Part shown: piece after piece, positions 27,349-36,405 of the stretch
How positions within the stretch are numbered: position 1 is the stretch's first letter
Layout: each line of letters opens with the position of its first letter
From: Catellatospora tritici
GTDB lineage: Bacteria; Actinomycetota; Actinomycetes; Mycobacteriales; Micromonosporaceae
Reading direction: 5' to 3'
Assembly (NCBI RefSeq): GCF_019083965.1
Contig: NZ_JAHRCY010000026.1
Coordinates: 1 to 64,000, forward strand
DNA: 64,000 nt
Notes under the pieces: model-generated
What the model was told of the DNA's origin: nothing
Seen by the model: only the letters and a program-made list of their open reading frames with translations
Database searches by the model: none
Made by a program: the position numbers and the translations under genes

Positions 27349-27744
27349 ATGAGAATCGGCAGACGAACCACTCCCCTTCTCGCTGCGCTGCTCCTCTGCG
27401 CAGCCTCCTGCCTGACCGCTTGTGGCGGGCACGCCGCCCCGCCGCCGTCGGCGGTCACCAGCGGGTCGACACCGGCATCGCCGCCGGACTCCTGCGCCGG
27501 GGCCGGAGACCGGGTGAAGGATCATCTGAAGAGTGCCGAGGTCCGATCGGTCGTCGTACAGGGCCAGTGCACCTCGGTCGTGGTCGCCACCACTCTCGGC
27601 GACAATGACGCCGCCGCTGCCCAGCGGCTCTGCGATGCCGCGGCCGAAGTCGCCTACTCCGGCGACGTCAACTCCGTCAGCGTGCTGGCCGAGTCCGGCA
27701 TGGAACTCGCCATCGGCGTCTCCGGCGCGAAGTGCCTGACCTGA
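27349..27744 (+). CDS. small lipoprotein
   Basis: A 131-residue exported protein with a lipobox (signal peptide about 1-24, LTAC with Cys25 lipidated), a Pro/Ser/Thr spacer, then a ~90-residue domain with Cys residues near the start (DSCAGAGD), middle (QGQCTSV) and end (GAKCLT), probably disulfide-bonded. It begins 52 bp after the methyltransferase gene and may share its transcript. Function unknown. Confidence 0.7.
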   Translation: MRIGRRTTPLLAALLLCAASCLTACGGHAAPPPSAVTSGSTPASPPDSCAGAGDRVKDHLKSAEVRSVVVQGQCTSVVVATTLGDNDAAAAQRLCDAAAEVAYSGDVNSVSVLAESGMELAIGVSGAKCLT

Positions 27745-27763
27745 CCTGACCGGTTTCCGCGAA

Positions 27764-27793
27764 CGGTGCTCCCCAGCTCGGGCGGGAGCACCG
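27764..27793 (+). terminator. terminator between lipoprotein and GH3 genes
   Basis: 10-bp perfect arms (27764-27773 and 27784-27793) with a 10-nt loop in the convergent gap; may act in both directions. Confidence 0.6.
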
Positions 27794-27816
27794 CGAACCG
27801 CGGGCGCCGGGACTTC

Positions 27817-30258
27817 CTAGCGTCGGCCGGTACGGCGTGAGCCCAACAATCTGCGCAGCCCAAGCAGCCGTTTGCCGTTGATCAGGTCGAGCAGGCCCTG
27901 CTGCACATGACGGCCGACGGCGCCCCGGGTGCCCAGGGCCAGCATCCGCAGCGGCATCTCGTCCAGCATCGCGGCGACCAGGTAGGCCATCGGGCTGGTC
28001 GGGTCGGCGATCACCTGGCGGGACTTGCGGCGGGCGACATACTGCAGCGTGCGGGTCACCGCCGAGGAACGCATGTCGGCCAGGGGCGTGTTCAGGGTGA
28101 ACGCGCCCGGCTGGTCGGCGGTGTTGTCCGGCAGCGGGCGGCCGTACAGGTGGGCGAAGGCGGCGCGGTCGAACTCCTGCCCCGGCGCGGGCAGCGGGTA
28201 GTTGACCGGCTCGGGCGCGGGGTCGCCGCCGGTGAGTTCGACCAGCGCTTCGGCGCGGATGTCGCGTGAGGACGAGCCGACCCGGATCTCGAACTGCCCC
28301 GCCTCGACGCACCAGTCGCGACGAGCGGGGTCGTAGAAGGCGAACGCGCGCCGGTCCAGCACCATCGTGACCTGCTCGGACTGGCCGGGGCGCAGCCGCA
28401 CCTTGGCGAAGGCGGCCAGCTCCTGTCGTGGCCGGAACACCGTGGACGCGCTGTCGTGCACGTACACCTGCACGACCTCGCTGCCCTCGCGCTCGCCGGT
28501 GTTGGTGACGGTCACGCTCACCTCGACCGGCTCCCCGGCCTCGACCACCGTCTCGTTCAGCGTCAGGCCGGAGTAGGCGAACGTCGTGTACGACAGCCCG
28601 TGCCCGAACGGGAACATCACGTCCACGTGCGCGCTGTCGTAGTAGCGGTAGCCCACGTAGACGCTCTCGCGATACTCGGTGACCGCGGGTGCGTCGGGGA
28701 TCGCGTGGGTGGGGTTGTCCTCCCACCGGTGCGGGAACGTCTCGGCCAGGCGCCCGCCCGGCTCGGCCGCGCCGAACAGCACGTCCGCGACCGCGCTGCC
28801 GCCCGCCTGCCCGCCGAGGTAGCCCTCGACCACGGCGGGCACGCCGCGCAGCCAGGGCATCTCCACCGGCGCCCCGTTGGCCAGCACCACCACCGCCCGC
28901 TCGTGTACGGCCGTGACGGCGTGCACGAGGGCGTCGTGGGCGGCGGGCAGGGCCAGGTGGGTGCGGTCGAGGCCCTCGGTCTCGTACCCCTCGGTGAGGC
29001 CCACGAAGACCAGCACCACGTCGGCGTCGCGGGCGGTGGCGCGGGCCTGCGCGAGCAGTTCCTCGTCGACGTCGCCGCGGTCGCGGTGGTACCCGGGCGC
29101 GTACGCCACCTGCTCCCCCGCCAGCTCGCAGATGCGGGTGTACGCGTCGTCGACGCGGTGCGGGTTGATCCCGGCGCTGCCCGCGCCCTGGAATCTGGGC
29201 TGTTTGGCGAACGCGCCGACGACCGCGATCCTGCCCCGCGGGACCAGCGGCAGCAGCCCGCCCTCATTCTTGAGCAGCACCGTGCCCTCGGCGGCGGCCC
29301 GACGGGCCAGCGTGTGGTGGGCGTCGCGGTCGTAGTCGTGCCCACCCGCCCGGACCTGTGCGGTCCGTTCGATCAGGGTCAGCACCCGCGCGGCGGCACG
29401 GTCCAGGACCGCCTCGGGCAGGCTGCCGTCGGCGAGGGCGTCGAGGATGAGCCGGTCGTTGTGGCCGCCGTAGCCGGGCATCTCGACGTCCAGGCCCGCG
29501 ACCAGTGCGGGCACCCGCTCGTCCACGGCACCCCAGTCGGACACGACCACCCCGTCGAAGCCCCACCGCTCCCGCAGCACCCCGGTGAGCAGCCGTTCGT
29601 GCTGGCTGCAGTGCACCCCGTTGAGCCGGTTGTACGCGCACATCACCGTCCACGGCCGCGCCTGGGTGACGGCGTGCTCGAACGCGGTCAGGTAGATCTC
29701 GTGCAGGGCCCGCTCGTCGACGGTGGCGTCGATGTTGAACCGGCGCCGCTCCTGGTTGTTGGCGGCGAAGTGCTTGAGCGAGGCGCCGACGCCCCGGCTC
29801 TGCACGCCCCGGATCCAGGCCGCACCCAGCACCCCGGCCAGCAGCGGATCCTCGGAGAAGTACTCGAAGTTGCGGCCGCACAGAGGGCTGCGCTTGATGT
29901 TGACGCCGGGGCCGAGCAGGACGCTGACGCCGCCCGCGCGGGCCTCGTCGCCGAGGGCCTGGCCGATCCGCTCGATCAGGTCCGGGTTCCAGGTCGCGGC
30001 CAGCGCCGAGGAGGTGGGGAAGCACGTGGCCGGTTCGCTCTTGCCGTCGACGTCGCTGCCGTCGTGCTCCTTGCGCAGGCCGTATGGCCCGTCGGCGACC
30101 ATGATCGGCGGGACGTCGAGGCGCGGCACGCCGTACAGGTGCCAGAAGTCGCTGCCCGCGCAGAGCGCGGCCTTCTCCGCCGGGGTCATCCGCGCGACCA
30201 GGTCGGTGATCCGCGGCTCGAACTCCTCGGCGGCGGCCTGCCGGGTCGCGGTGCTCAC
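27817..30258 (-). CDS. glycoside hydrolase family 3 (beta-glucosidase/xylosidase)
   Basis: An 813-residue, apparently cytoplasmic enzyme (no signal peptide). The N-terminal (beta/alpha)8 domain has the substrate-binding run LKHFAANNQE and the nucleophile Asp in VVVSDWGAVDERVP; the second alpha/beta domain and an FN3-like C-terminal domain (MFPFGHGLSYTTF, then VSVTVTNTGEREGSEVV) complete a standard long GH3. A ~100-residue tail (VARRKSRQVIADPTSPMAYL) is also found in exo-acting GH3 members. GTG 30258 overlaps the stop of the MarR gene (GTGA), so the regulator and enzyme are co-translated. Intracellular GH3 enzymes finish imported oligosaccharides; the sugar is not determined. Confidence 0.92.
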   Translation of the reverse strand: MSTATRQAAAEEFEPRITDLVARMTPAEKAALCAGSDFWHLYGVPRLDVPPIMVADGPYGLRKEHDGSDVDGKSEPATCFPTSSALAATWNPDLIERIGQALGDEARAGGVSVLLGPGVNIKRSPLCGRNFEYFSEDPLLAGVLGAAWIRGVQSRGVGASLKHFAANNQERRRFNIDATVDERALHEIYLTAFEHAVTQARPWTVMCAYNRLNGVHCSQHERLLTGVLRERWGFDGVVVSDWGAVDERVPALVAGLDVEMPGYGGHNDRLILDALADGSLPEAVLDRAAARVLTLIERTAQVRAGGHDYDRDAHHTLARRAAAEGTVLLKNEGGLLPLVPRGRIAVVGAFAKQPRFQGAGSAGINPHRVDDAYTRICELAGEQVAYAPGYHRDRGDVDEELLAQARATARDADVVLVFVGLTEGYETEGLDRTHLALPAAHDALVHAVTAVHERAVVVLANGAPVEMPWLRGVPAVVEGYLGGQAGGSAVADVLFGAAEPGGRLAETFPHRWEDNPTHAIPDAPAVTEYRESVYVGYRYYDSAHVDVMFPFGHGLSYTTFAYSGLTLNETVVEAGEPVEVSVTVTNTGEREGSEVVQVYVHDSASTVFRPRQELAAFAKVRLRPGQSEQVTMVLDRRAFAFYDPARRDWCVEAGQFEIRVGSSSRDIRAEALVELTGGDPAPEPVNYPLPAPGQEFDRAAFAHLYGRPLPDNTADQPGAFTLNTPLADMRSSAVTRTLQYVARRKSRQVIADPTSPMAYLVAAMLDEMPLRMLALGTRGAVGRHVQQGLLDLINGKRLLGLRRLLGSRRTGRR

Positions 30259-30701
30259 GCCGCCACCGGCGTCGTGGTCATCGCCTGGGACAGGGCGTGC
30301 AGCAGCGCGGCCAGGTGCTCCCGGTCGGCGCCGGGCACGGGCAGTTCGGCGACGTCGGCCTCGATCCGTTCGGCGATGCGCGCGTGCAGCTGCCGGCCGC
30401 GCGGGGCGAGGAAGGCGCGGATGCGGCGCCGGTCGGCCGGGTCGATGCGCCGGTACACCAGGCCCAGCTCGACGAGCTGGTCGACGACCTTGGTGAGGGT
30501 GCCCGGGGGCAGGAAGGAACGGTCGGCCACCTCGGTCATCGGCCGTCCGCCACCCTCGGCCAGCAGGTGCAGCACCCGCCACGCCTCGGCCGAGCAGCCC
30601 TCCTCGCGCAGGATGCCCGCGACGTGCCGGGACAGCAGCCGTTCGGCCTGGGTCAGCAGCTGCATCAGGTCGGCAGCGGTGCCCGCGGGCAGCACAGACA
30701 T
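30255..30701 (-). CDS. MarR family regulator
   Basis: A 148-residue winged-helix regulator. ATG 30701 has an AAGGAGG ribosome site. The DNA-binding wing is seen in MTEVADRSFLPPGTLTKVVD and LGLVYRRIDPADRRRIRAFL (DRR wing). It is the first gene of a two-gene unit with the GH3 gene and probably controls it and possibly the divergent beta-helix gene. Confidence 0.88.
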   Translation of the reverse strand: MSVLPAGTAADLMQLLTQAERLLSRHVAGILREEGCSAEAWRVLHLLAEGGGRPMTEVADRSFLPPGTLTKVVDQLVELGLVYRRIDPADRRRIRAFLAPRGRQLHARIAERIEADVAELPVPGADREHLAALLHALSQAMTTTPVAA

Positions 30702-30859
30702 GGCCCTCCTTCTCAGCTGGAACATGACCGTACCCGGTCGCCGTCAAGTGTGCCGCCCTCGTGCCTGCGGCGGAAGCGGTCAGACGATCACTCTTGGCTT
30801 TGGCGGTCCGAGGAGGTTCCATGTAACGGTAAACTATCCTTCCTAAAAGGAGCCAGTCG

Positions 30860-32395
30860 ATGCGCAGACCCCTGCTGGCCGCCGCGGGTGCGGTGGCCAC
30901 CCTGCTCGCGGCAGTGATACCGGCCCTGCTGAGCACCCCGGCGGCCGCTGCGGCACCCCGGCTGACCGCGACGATCACGCAGGTCAGCGTGTGGGACACC
31001 GGGTACGGTGCCGACGTCGCCGTCAGCAACAGCGGTGACGCGGCCGCCACCGGCTGGACGGTGGAGTTCGACCTGCCCGCCGGCACCACGGTCAGCTCCT
31101 CGTGGAGTGCGACCCGCACCCAGACCGGCCAGCACTACAAGTTCGTCAACCTGAGTTGGAACGGAACCGTCAACCCCGGGGCGGCGCAGACGTTCGGCTT
31201 CAACGCCGCCGGGCGGGGCACTCCGCTGAACTGCACGGTCAATGGCGCGCCCTGCGCCGGCGGCACCGTTCCCAGCCCGTCGGCGTCCCCGAGTCCGTCG
31301 GCGTCTCCGAGCCCGTCGGCGTCGCCGAGCCCGTCTGCGTCGCCGAGCCCGTCGGCGTCCCCCAGGCCGTCGGCCAGTCCGTCGGCCTCGCCCAACCCGT
31401 CTCCGTCGACCAGCCCATCCGGGCCGATCGTCGACGTCGCCACGGCGGCGCAGCTGGTCAGCGCGCTGGCGGCGGCCACCCCCGGGCAGACGATCCGGCT
31501 GGCGCCGGGCACGTACCGGGGTGCGTTCGCCACCCAGCGGCCCGGGACCGCCACCGCGCCGATCACGCTGACCGGGCCGCGCACCGCGATCCTGATCAAC
31601 GACGGGCCCAGCGGCACCGCTCCGTCCTGCCCCGCGCCCACCGCGGGCTGGGACTCCGGCTACGGCCTGTGGCTGTACGGCGCGCCGTACTGGAACCTCA
31701 CCGGGTTCACGGTCGCGGAGTCGAAGAAGGGCATCGTGCTGGACAACTCCCACCACGTCGTCATCGACGGAGTCTACGTCCACCACACCGAGGACGAGGG
31801 CATCCACTTCCGCCGCTCCTCGGCCGACGGCATCCTGCGCAACTCGGTCGTGGAGTACACCGGCCTGGTCCAGCCCGGCTACGGCGAGGGCGTGTACCTC
31901 GGGTCGGCCGGGTCGAACTGGGACTGCCACGGCAACTCCGGCGGCGTCGACCGCTCCGACCGGGTGCAGGTGCTCAACAACCGGATCGGTCCGAACGTCG
32001 CCGCCGAGCTGATCGACGTCAAGGAGGGCACCTTCGACGGGATCATCCGCGGCAACACCTTCAACGGCCAGGGCATCTCCGGCCAGAACTCGGCCGACTC
32101 CTGGATCGACGTCAAGGGCATCGGCTACCTGATCGAGGGCAACACCGGCACGTTCGCCGCGCCGGGCACCTTCGTCAACGGGTACGAGACGCACAATCCG
32201 GCCACCACCCCGTCGTTCCTCAACGGCTGCGGCAACATCTGGCGCGCCAACACCTCCGACCTCGGCGGAGTCGGCCAGTACGCCATCAAGATCACGTCGA
32301 CGTCGAAGTGCGCGGGCAACCTCAACGTCGTCTACGGCTCCAACACCGTCACCAACGCGACCAGCGGCCTGACCAACATCGCCGTCACTCCGTAA
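30860..32395 (+). CDS. secreted CBM2-linked parallel beta-helix protein (probable polysaccharide lyase or hydrolase)
   Basis: A 511-residue exported protein: signal peptide about 1-32 (cleavage at AAAA), a CBM2 cellulose/xylan-binding module at 33-135 (VSVWDTGYGADVAVSNSG, CTVNGAPC disulfide), a Pro-Ser-Ala-Ser linker (137-190), then a ~310-residue right-handed beta-helix domain (LDNSHHVVIDGVYVHH, GILRNSVVEYTGLVQ, VLNNRIGPNV). This fold is used by pectate/alginate lyases and GH28 enzymes; the catalytic residues are not clear, so family is open. ATG 30860 has an AAAGGAG ribosome site. Its stop overlaps the end of recQ by 11 bp. Confidence 0.82.
   Translation: MRRPLLAAAGAVATLLAAVIPALLSTPAAAAAPRLTATITQVSVWDTGYGADVAVSNSGDAAATGWTVEFDLPAGTTVSSSWSATRTQTGQHYKFVNLSWNGTVNPGAAQTFGFNAAGRGTPLNCTVNGAPCAGGTVPSPSASPSPSASPSPSASPSPSASPSPSASPRPSASPSASPNPSPSTSPSGPIVDVATAAQLVSALAAATPGQTIRLAPGTYRGAFATQRPGTATAPITLTGPRTAILINDGPSGTAPSCPAPTAGWDSGYGLWLYGAPYWNLTGFTVAESKKGIVLDNSHHVVIDGVYVHHTEDEGIHFRRSSADGILRNSVVEYTGLVQPGYGEGVYLGSAGSNWDCHGNSGGVDRSDRVQVLNNRIGPNVAAELIDVKEGTFDGIIRGNTFNGQGISGQNSADSWIDVKGIGYLIEGNTGTFAAPGTFVNGYETHNPATTPSFLNGCGNIWRANTSDLGGVGQYAIKITSTSKCAGNLNVVYGSNTVTNATSGLTNIAVTP
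31274..31400 (+). repeat. 18-bp in-gene tandem repeat (Ser-Pro-Ser-Ala linker)
   Basis: An 18-bp unit (variants of AGCCCGTCGGCGTCCCCG) is repeated about six to seven times in the linker of the CBM2 beta-helix gene, encoding Ser-Pro-Ser-Ala-Ser-Pro. Such repeats can change copy number and so the linker length. Confidence 0.75.
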
Positions 32396-34205
32396 GGGCG
32401 AGCAGGATCTGCTCGCCGTACTTGGCGAGCTTGTTCTCGCCGACGCCGCTGATGCGGCCCAGCTCGGCGAGGCTGGTCGGCACGTCGGTGGCGATCTGGC
32501 GCAGGGTCGCGTCGTGGAACACGACGTACGCGGGCACGCCCTGCTCCTTGGCCGTGGCTGCCCGCCAGGCGCGCAGCTTCTCGAACAGCGGCGCCGCCTG
32601 CGCGGGCAGCTCGGCCACGGCCGCGGCGGCCTTGCGCCCCGACGACGAACCGCCACCGGAGCGGCCCGCCCGCTCCGGTTCGCGGCGCATCTGCACGTCG
32701 CGGCGGCGCCCCAGCACCTCGGCCGAGGCGTCGGTCAGCACGAGCGTGCTGTACTCCCCCTCGACCGCGAGCAGCCCCTGGGCCAGCAGCTGACGCACCA
32801 CCGCGCGCCACTCCGACTCGCTCAGGTCGTTGCCGATGCCGAACACCGACAGCTCCTGGTGCCGGTGCTGGCGCACCTTGTCGGTCTCGCGGCCGAGCAG
32901 GATGTCGATCGACTGTCCGGCGCCGAACCGCTGGTTGCGCTCACGCTGCAGCCGCAGCACCGTCGACAGCAACTTCTGCGCCGGGACGGTGCCGTCCCAG
33001 GTCTGCGGCGGGTTCAGGCAGGTGTCGCAGTTGCCGCAGGCCGCACCACTGGGCTGACCGAAGTAGGCCAGCAGTTGGCCGCGGCGACACCGCACGGTCT
33101 CGCACAGGGCCAGCATCGCGTCCAGGTGCGCGGCCAACCCGCGCCGGTAGGCGAGATCGCCCTCCGAGCTGTCGATCATCTTGCGCTGCTGGACCACGTC
33201 CTGCAGCCCGTATGCCAGCCACGCGGTGGACGGCTGCCCGTCGCGCCCGGCCCGGCCGGTCTCCTGGTAGTAGCCCTCGACCGACTTCGGCAGGTCGAGG
33301 TGGGCCACGAACCGCACGTCGGGCTTGTCGATGCCCATCCCGAACGCGATCGTGGCGACCATGACCAGGCCGTCCTCGCGCAGGAACCGTGACTGGTTCG
33401 CCGCGCGCGTGCGCGCGTCCAGCCCCGCGTGGTAGGGCAGCGCCGGGATGCCGTTGTCGACCAGGAACTGCGCCGTCTTCTCCACCGATGCCCGCGACAG
33501 GCAGTAGACGATGCCCGCGTCGCCCGGGTGCTCCTCGCGCAGCAGCTCCAACAGCTGCTTGGCCGGGTTGTTCTTGGGCACGATCCGATACTGGATGTTG
33601 GGCCGGTCGAAGCTGGAGACGAACAGCCTGGCCTCGGTCAGGTTGAGCCGGGTCGCGATCTCGTCGCGGGTGGCCGTCGTCGCGGTCGCGGTCAGCGCGA
33701 TGCGCGGCACGTCCGGGAACCGCTCGTGCAGCACCGACAGGGCCAGGTAGTCGGGCCGGAAGTCGTGGCCCCACTGCGACACACAGTGCGCCTCGTCGAT
33801 GGCGAACAGCGAGATCTTGCCGCGCTCCAGCAGCCGCAGCGCCGAGCCGGAGGCCAGGCCCTCGGGCGCGAGGTAGAGCAGATCGATCTCCCCGGCCAGG
33901 AACTCCGCCTCGACCACCCTGCGCTCGTCGAGGTCGAGGGTCGAGTTGAGGAACCCGGCCCGCACGCCCAGCGCCCGCAGCGCGTCGACCTGGTCCTGCA
34001 TCAGCGCGATCAGCGGCGAGATCACCACGCCGACGCCTGGACGGACCAGGGCCGGGATCTGGTAACACAGCGACTTGCCGCCGCCGGTGGGCATCAGCAC
34101 CAACGCGTCGCCGCCGCCGATGACATGGTCGATGATGTCGGCCTGGGCGCCGCGGAAGCTGTCGTACCCGAAGACCCTGCTCAGCACCTCTGCCGCATCA
34201 CGCAC
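32385..34205 (-). CDS. recQ: ATP-dependent DNA helicase RecQ
   Basis: A 606-residue RecQ with motif I MPTGGGKSLCYQIPA, motif II DEAHCVSQWGHDFRPDY, motif VI ETGRAGRDGQPS, the RQC zinc ligands CRRGQLLAYFGQ, then CGNCDTC, and a C-terminal HRDC domain (about 530-606, EKLRAWRAATAKEQGVPAYV). It is involved in recombination and replication-fork repair. Start is GTG 34205. It overlaps the CBM2 beta-helix gene end by 11 bp (convergent) and is a housekeeping gene unrelated to the sugar-degradation neighbours. Confidence 0.95.
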   Translation of the reverse strand: MRDAAEVLSRVFGYDSFRGAQADIIDHVIGGGDALVLMPTGGGKSLCYQIPALVRPGVGVVISPLIALMQDQVDALRALGVRAGFLNSTLDLDERRVVEAEFLAGEIDLLYLAPEGLASGSALRLLERGKISLFAIDEAHCVSQWGHDFRPDYLALSVLHERFPDVPRIALTATATTATRDEIATRLNLTEARLFVSSFDRPNIQYRIVPKNNPAKQLLELLREEHPGDAGIVYCLSRASVEKTAQFLVDNGIPALPYHAGLDARTRAANQSRFLREDGLVMVATIAFGMGIDKPDVRFVAHLDLPKSVEGYYQETGRAGRDGQPSTAWLAYGLQDVVQQRKMIDSSEGDLAYRRGLAAHLDAMLALCETVRCRRGQLLAYFGQPSGAACGNCDTCLNPPQTWDGTVPAQKLLSTVLRLQRERNQRFGAGQSIDILLGRETDKVRQHRHQELSVFGIGNDLSESEWRAVVRQLLAQGLLAVEGEYSTLVLTDASAEVLGRRRDVQMRREPERAGRSGGGSSSGRKAAAAVAELPAQAAPLFEKLRAWRAATAKEQGVPAYVVFHDATLRQIATDVPTSLAELGRISGVGENKLAKYGEQILLALTE

Positions 34206-34267
34206 CCGTCGATCCTAGGTGCCGACCCTGACGAACCGGAAAACGCGGCTGTGGATAACCGCCCAGC

Positions 34268-35431
34268 TCACGCCGCCACCTGCGGCGACAGGGCCGGCGC
34301 CAGCAGCGGCGCCGAACCCGCCACCACCAGCACCAGCAGCGCCGGGATCAGCAGCGCGAGCGGCAGCGAGGTGGCCGCGGCGAACGCACCGATCACGGCC
34401 GGGCCGATCAGGCCGCCGGTGTAGGCGATCGTCGTGACCAGGGACAGCTGTCGCGCGTCGGCGAGCCCGGCCGCCCCGGCCGCGGCCGACACCACCGGCC
34501 ACACCACCGACATGCCGACACCCGTCAGTGCCCAACCGGCCATGGCCAGGCCGATCCGAGCCGCGTCGGCGGCCGGGCTGGCCAGTACCAGCGCGTATCC
34601 ACCGAGGGTCACCAGGGCCGCCCGGCGCAGCAGCGCCGGAGCCGCCATCCGCGCGCGGACCGCGTCCCCGGCGAGACGGGCCACCGTCATCGCCGCGAAG
34701 AACGCCGTGTAGACCAGCGACGCGGTGCCCGGGTCGGCGCCCAGGACCCGGGAGGCGTGCAGCCCGGCCCAGTCGGTGGCGGCGCCCTCGGTGATGAACG
34801 CCGCCGCGCCGACCACCCCGAGCAGGACGATCATCCCGGTTCCGGCCCCGCCTGCCGCCCGAGGTGCGTCGGAACCCACCGCCGCCGCGTGGGCGGGACC
34901 CAGCCGGCGCCCCACCGCGACGAACAGCACAGCCAGCAACGTCGCCGCCGCGACCAGCAGCGGCGAGACATCCGTTCCGGACCACAGCAGCAGCGACGTG
35001 GCGGCGCCGCCGCCGACCGCGCCGAGGGTCCACACGCCGTACAGCGTCGACATGATCGGGCGACCCGCGCGGCGCTCCACCGCCACGGCGTACACGCTCA
35101 GCATCACGTTGAGCGCGCCCAGGCACAGGCCGAGCAGCACGACCGACGCCATGAGCAGTGGATACGTTCCCGACAGGCCGGGTCCGGCGAGTGCGGCCGC
35201 GCACAGGGGCGCGGCGGTCCGCAGCATCCGGCGCTCGGTCCAGCGGCCCGCCAGCCGCCCCGCCACCGGCATCGCGACCACCCCGCAGACGCCGAGCAGC
35301 AACAGGACCGCGCCGATCCGCCCCGGCCCGAGGCCGAGCCGGGCGTCGTTGGCGGGCAGGGTCGCGCCCCACAGCGCGGTGAGCACCCCGGTGAGCAGAT
35401 AGTGGAGCGAGATGACGGTGCGCTGACCCAT
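34268..35431 (-). CDS. MFS transporter (12-helix, sugar/drug type)
   Basis: A 387-residue polytopic protein with about twelve hydrophobic helices and the MFS signature near residue 62 (GRLAGRWTERRML). Substrate unknown. ATG 35431 is divergent from a LysR-type regulator across 92 bp, and a partial inverted repeat (35501-35517) lies between them, so the LysR protein is the likely controller. Confidence 0.85.
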   Translation of the reverse strand: MGQRTVISLHYLLTGVLTALWGATLPANDARLGLGPGRIGAVLLLLGVCGVVAMPVAGRLAGRWTERRMLRTAAPLCAAALAGPGLSGTYPLLMASVVLLGLCLGALNVMLSVYAVAVERRAGRPIMSTLYGVWTLGAVGGGAATSLLLWSGTDVSPLLVAAATLLAVLFVAVGRRLGPAHAAAVGSDAPRAAGGAGTGMIVLLGVVGAAAFITEGAATDWAGLHASRVLGADPGTASLVYTAFFAAMTVARLAGDAVRARMAAPALLRRAALVTLGGYALVLASPAADAARIGLAMAGWALTGVGMSVVWPVVSAAAGAAGLADARQLSLVTTIAYTGGLIGPAVIGAFAAATSLPLALLIPALLVLVVAGSAPLLAPALSPQVAA

Positions 35432-35500
35432 ACCGTCGATGCTCGCGCCGAACGTAACGCAAGATCCAACACCTGTTGCTTCATGATCTACACATCCGCG

Positions 35501-35517
35501 TTGTAAATTGCTACCAA
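35501..35517. promoter_or_regulatory. candidate LysR-binding site
   Basis: TTGTA-AATTGC-TACCAA is an imperfect inverted repeat close to the LysR start and in the gap to the divergent MFS gene, as expected for LysR control. Short, so only suggestive. Confidence 0.3.
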
Positions 35518-35523
35518 TGACGG

Positions 35524-36384
35524 ATGTCCATCGACCTCGACATCCGGTTGCTGCGCCACTTCCTCGCCGTCGCCGAGGAGCTGAACTTCACCCGCGCCGC
35601 GCAGCGCCTGTTCGTCGCCCAGCAGGTGCTCAGCCGCCAGGTGCAGCAGCTCGAGACCCGGATCGGCACCCCGCTGCTGGTTCGGTCCACCCGGCGGGTG
35701 GCGCTCACCCCGGCGGGGCGGACTCTGCTCGACTACGCCCGCGAACTGGTCGCCCTGCACGACCGGATGCTGCGCGAGGTACGCGGTGAACGGGCGGCGC
35801 TGGTCGTCGACGTGTGCGGGCCGGACCTGCTGCCCGCCCGGATCCTGGACGCGGCGCGAGGACTCGCCCCGCAGGTGGAGTTCTTCGCCAGGTTCCACCA
35901 CGAGCCCGCCGACGTCCGGTTCGGACTGCGGCAGGCCGACGGCACCGAGTGGGCCGGCCGTACGGTGTGGCACGAACCGCTGGCCGTGCTGCTGCCCGCC
36001 GACCACCCGCTGGCACGGCTGGACGCCGTCCCGCTGACCGCGCTGCCGGGCACCCGGCTGTGCGTACGCGCGGGCAGCCAGGTCAGCCCGGCCTGGGACG
36101 ACCTGGTCAGCCGCCTGCTCGCGCCGGTCGGGTTGTCGCTGCAGAGTTCACACCCGCAGGTGTACGGCGCCGACGAGCTCGCCCGGCACCTGCGGGAACG
36201 CGACGCACCGATCCTCGCGCTGGCGACCACGGCCGTGCCGCCCGACGCGGTGCTGCGGCCGCTGGCCGAGCCGGACGCCGTCTTCGCCTGGGCGATGATG
36301 TGGCGGCGCACCCTGCGCCATCCCGGCCTGGACGCACTGCATGCCGCCGTCTCCGCGCTGCCCGCGACACCCGCCGACCACTGA
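35524..36384 (+). CDS. LysR family transcriptional regulator
   Basis: A 286-residue LysR protein: helix-turn-helix at 6-65 (LLRHFLAVAEELNFTRAAQR, then LSRQVQQLETRIGTPLL), followed by a substrate-binding domain to the end. ATG 35524 gives the standard LysR N-terminus. It lacks a clear ribosome site, which fits low expression. It probably regulates itself and the divergent MFS transporter. Confidence 0.9.
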   Translation: MSIDLDIRLLRHFLAVAEELNFTRAAQRLFVAQQVLSRQVQQLETRIGTPLLVRSTRRVALTPAGRTLLDYARELVALHDRMLREVRGERAALVVDVCGPDLLPARILDAARGLAPQVEFFARFHHEPADVRFGLRQADGTEWAGRTVWHEPLAVLLPADHPLARLDAVPLTALPGTRLCVRAGSQVSPAWDDLVSRLLAPVGLSLQSSHPQVYGADELARHLRERDAPILALATTAVPPDAVLRPLAEPDAVFAWAMMWRRTLRHPGLDALHAAVSALPATPADH

Positions 36385-36405
36385 GCCGACCGGCCCCGGG
36401 CCCGG

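Noticed and set aside
31274..31400. Regular 18-bp repeats resembling a CRISPR or minisatellite
   Set aside because: They are in frame and encode a Pro-Ser-Ala linker; no spacers exist.
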